Below are positions 63,911 through 64,000 of a stretch of 64,000 nt of DNA, piece after piece (position 1 is the stretch's first letter; the number at the start of each line of letters is the position of its first letter). The stretch comes from Gadus chalcogrammus (taxonomy: Eukaryota; Chordata; Actinopteri; Gadiformes; Gadidae). The stretch covers positions 12,829,474-12,893,473 of the forward strand of contig NC_079425.1 of the NCBI RefSeq assembly GCF_026213295.1, written 5' to 3'. The notes beneath the pieces are model-generated. The model saw only the letters and a program-made list of their open reading frames with translations. It did no database searches and was not told the DNA's origin. A program made the translations under genes and the position numbers.

Positions 63911-64000
63911 TGCCTTCTCATTACTCCCATTTCCTCCTCTTTTCTTTTCCCTGCTCCCCTTCTGCGTTCACCTCCCTTCTCCTCTATCCTCTCCTTCTAT
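63911..64000. repeat. C/T-rich tail at the window edge
   Basis: Pyrimidine-rich sequence without period continues the bias of the minisatellite and is cut by the end of the window. Confidence 0.65.

Overview
The window looks like vertebrate nuclear DNA, most likely from a teleost fish. It has no dense operon-like coding, it is AT-rich with scattered CpG-rich islets, and very long simple repeats recur every few kilobases. Several dispersed repeats have sequence typical of bony-fish genomes: a GGGCCCTA-ended DNA transposon at 25192-26393, a CTTTTCCAC-ended element at 33017-33499, the 'ATTTAGCAGACGCTTTTATC' repeat at 30429-30620, and a tRNA-headed SINE fragment at 31937-31989. The density of AC/GT arrays and minisatellites is high even for a fish and recalls codfishes, but the sequence alone cannot prove the species.

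I could not support any protein-coding exon. All of the longest open frames lie inside tandem repeats whose period is a multiple of three, or that lack stop triplets. The remaining open frames are short, start at arbitrary ATGs and match no family I recognise. The window is best read as intergenic DNA (a gene desert) or the inside of a very large intron. By my own coordinates roughly a tenth of it is tandem repeat.

Layout. 0-3 kb: transposon remnants (a MITE with terminal inverted repeats and a 7-bp flanking duplication) and an (AC)69 array. 3-8 kb: mostly unique sequence with a TTAGGG-like degenerate array. 7.9-9 kb: a 408-bp compound tetranucleotide array, (GTTC)37 then (TTTC)65. 9-18 kb: unique sequence with homeodomain-type AT motifs, (TG)66 and three degenerate minisatellites. 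18-24 kb: opposed (AC)50/(GT)58 arrays and three well-formed minisatellites, including a 0.9-kb array of 18-bp monomers organised into 36- and 54-bp higher-order units. 24-27 kb: a unique block and a 1.2-kb DNA transposon. 27-34 kb: CT/GA tracts, G-runs, strong hairpins, a SINE head and a transposon nested in a minisatellite. 34-42 kb: mostly unique sequence with a 110-bp foldback element and its partial copy. 42-44.5 kb: long GT arrays facing long CA arrays, then a 26-bp minisatellite. 45-57 kb: mostly unique. 57-59 kb: an old interspersed repeat followed by an 800-bp pyrimidine minisatellite. 59-64 kb: TA, CT and GA tracts and a 25-bp minisatellite at the right edge.

What the unique blocks do is not visible directly. 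Several (about 9.0-9.3, 13.8-14.0, 16.6-16.9, 20.7-21.5, 24.0-24.8, 27.4-27.7, 29.2-29.4, 32.2-32.6, 51.4-51.6, 52.4-52.7, 54.4-54.8, 58.7-59.0 and 63.2-63.4 kb) are high-complexity sequence with clustered TAAT/ATTA-type or CpG-containing motifs. They are the places to look for conserved enhancers or non-coding exons; this is inference. I found no convincing new biological system. The most unusual structures are the 18/36-bp higher-order minisatellite, the compound CpG tetranucleotide array, the paired hairpins next to a SINE head, and the foldback element.
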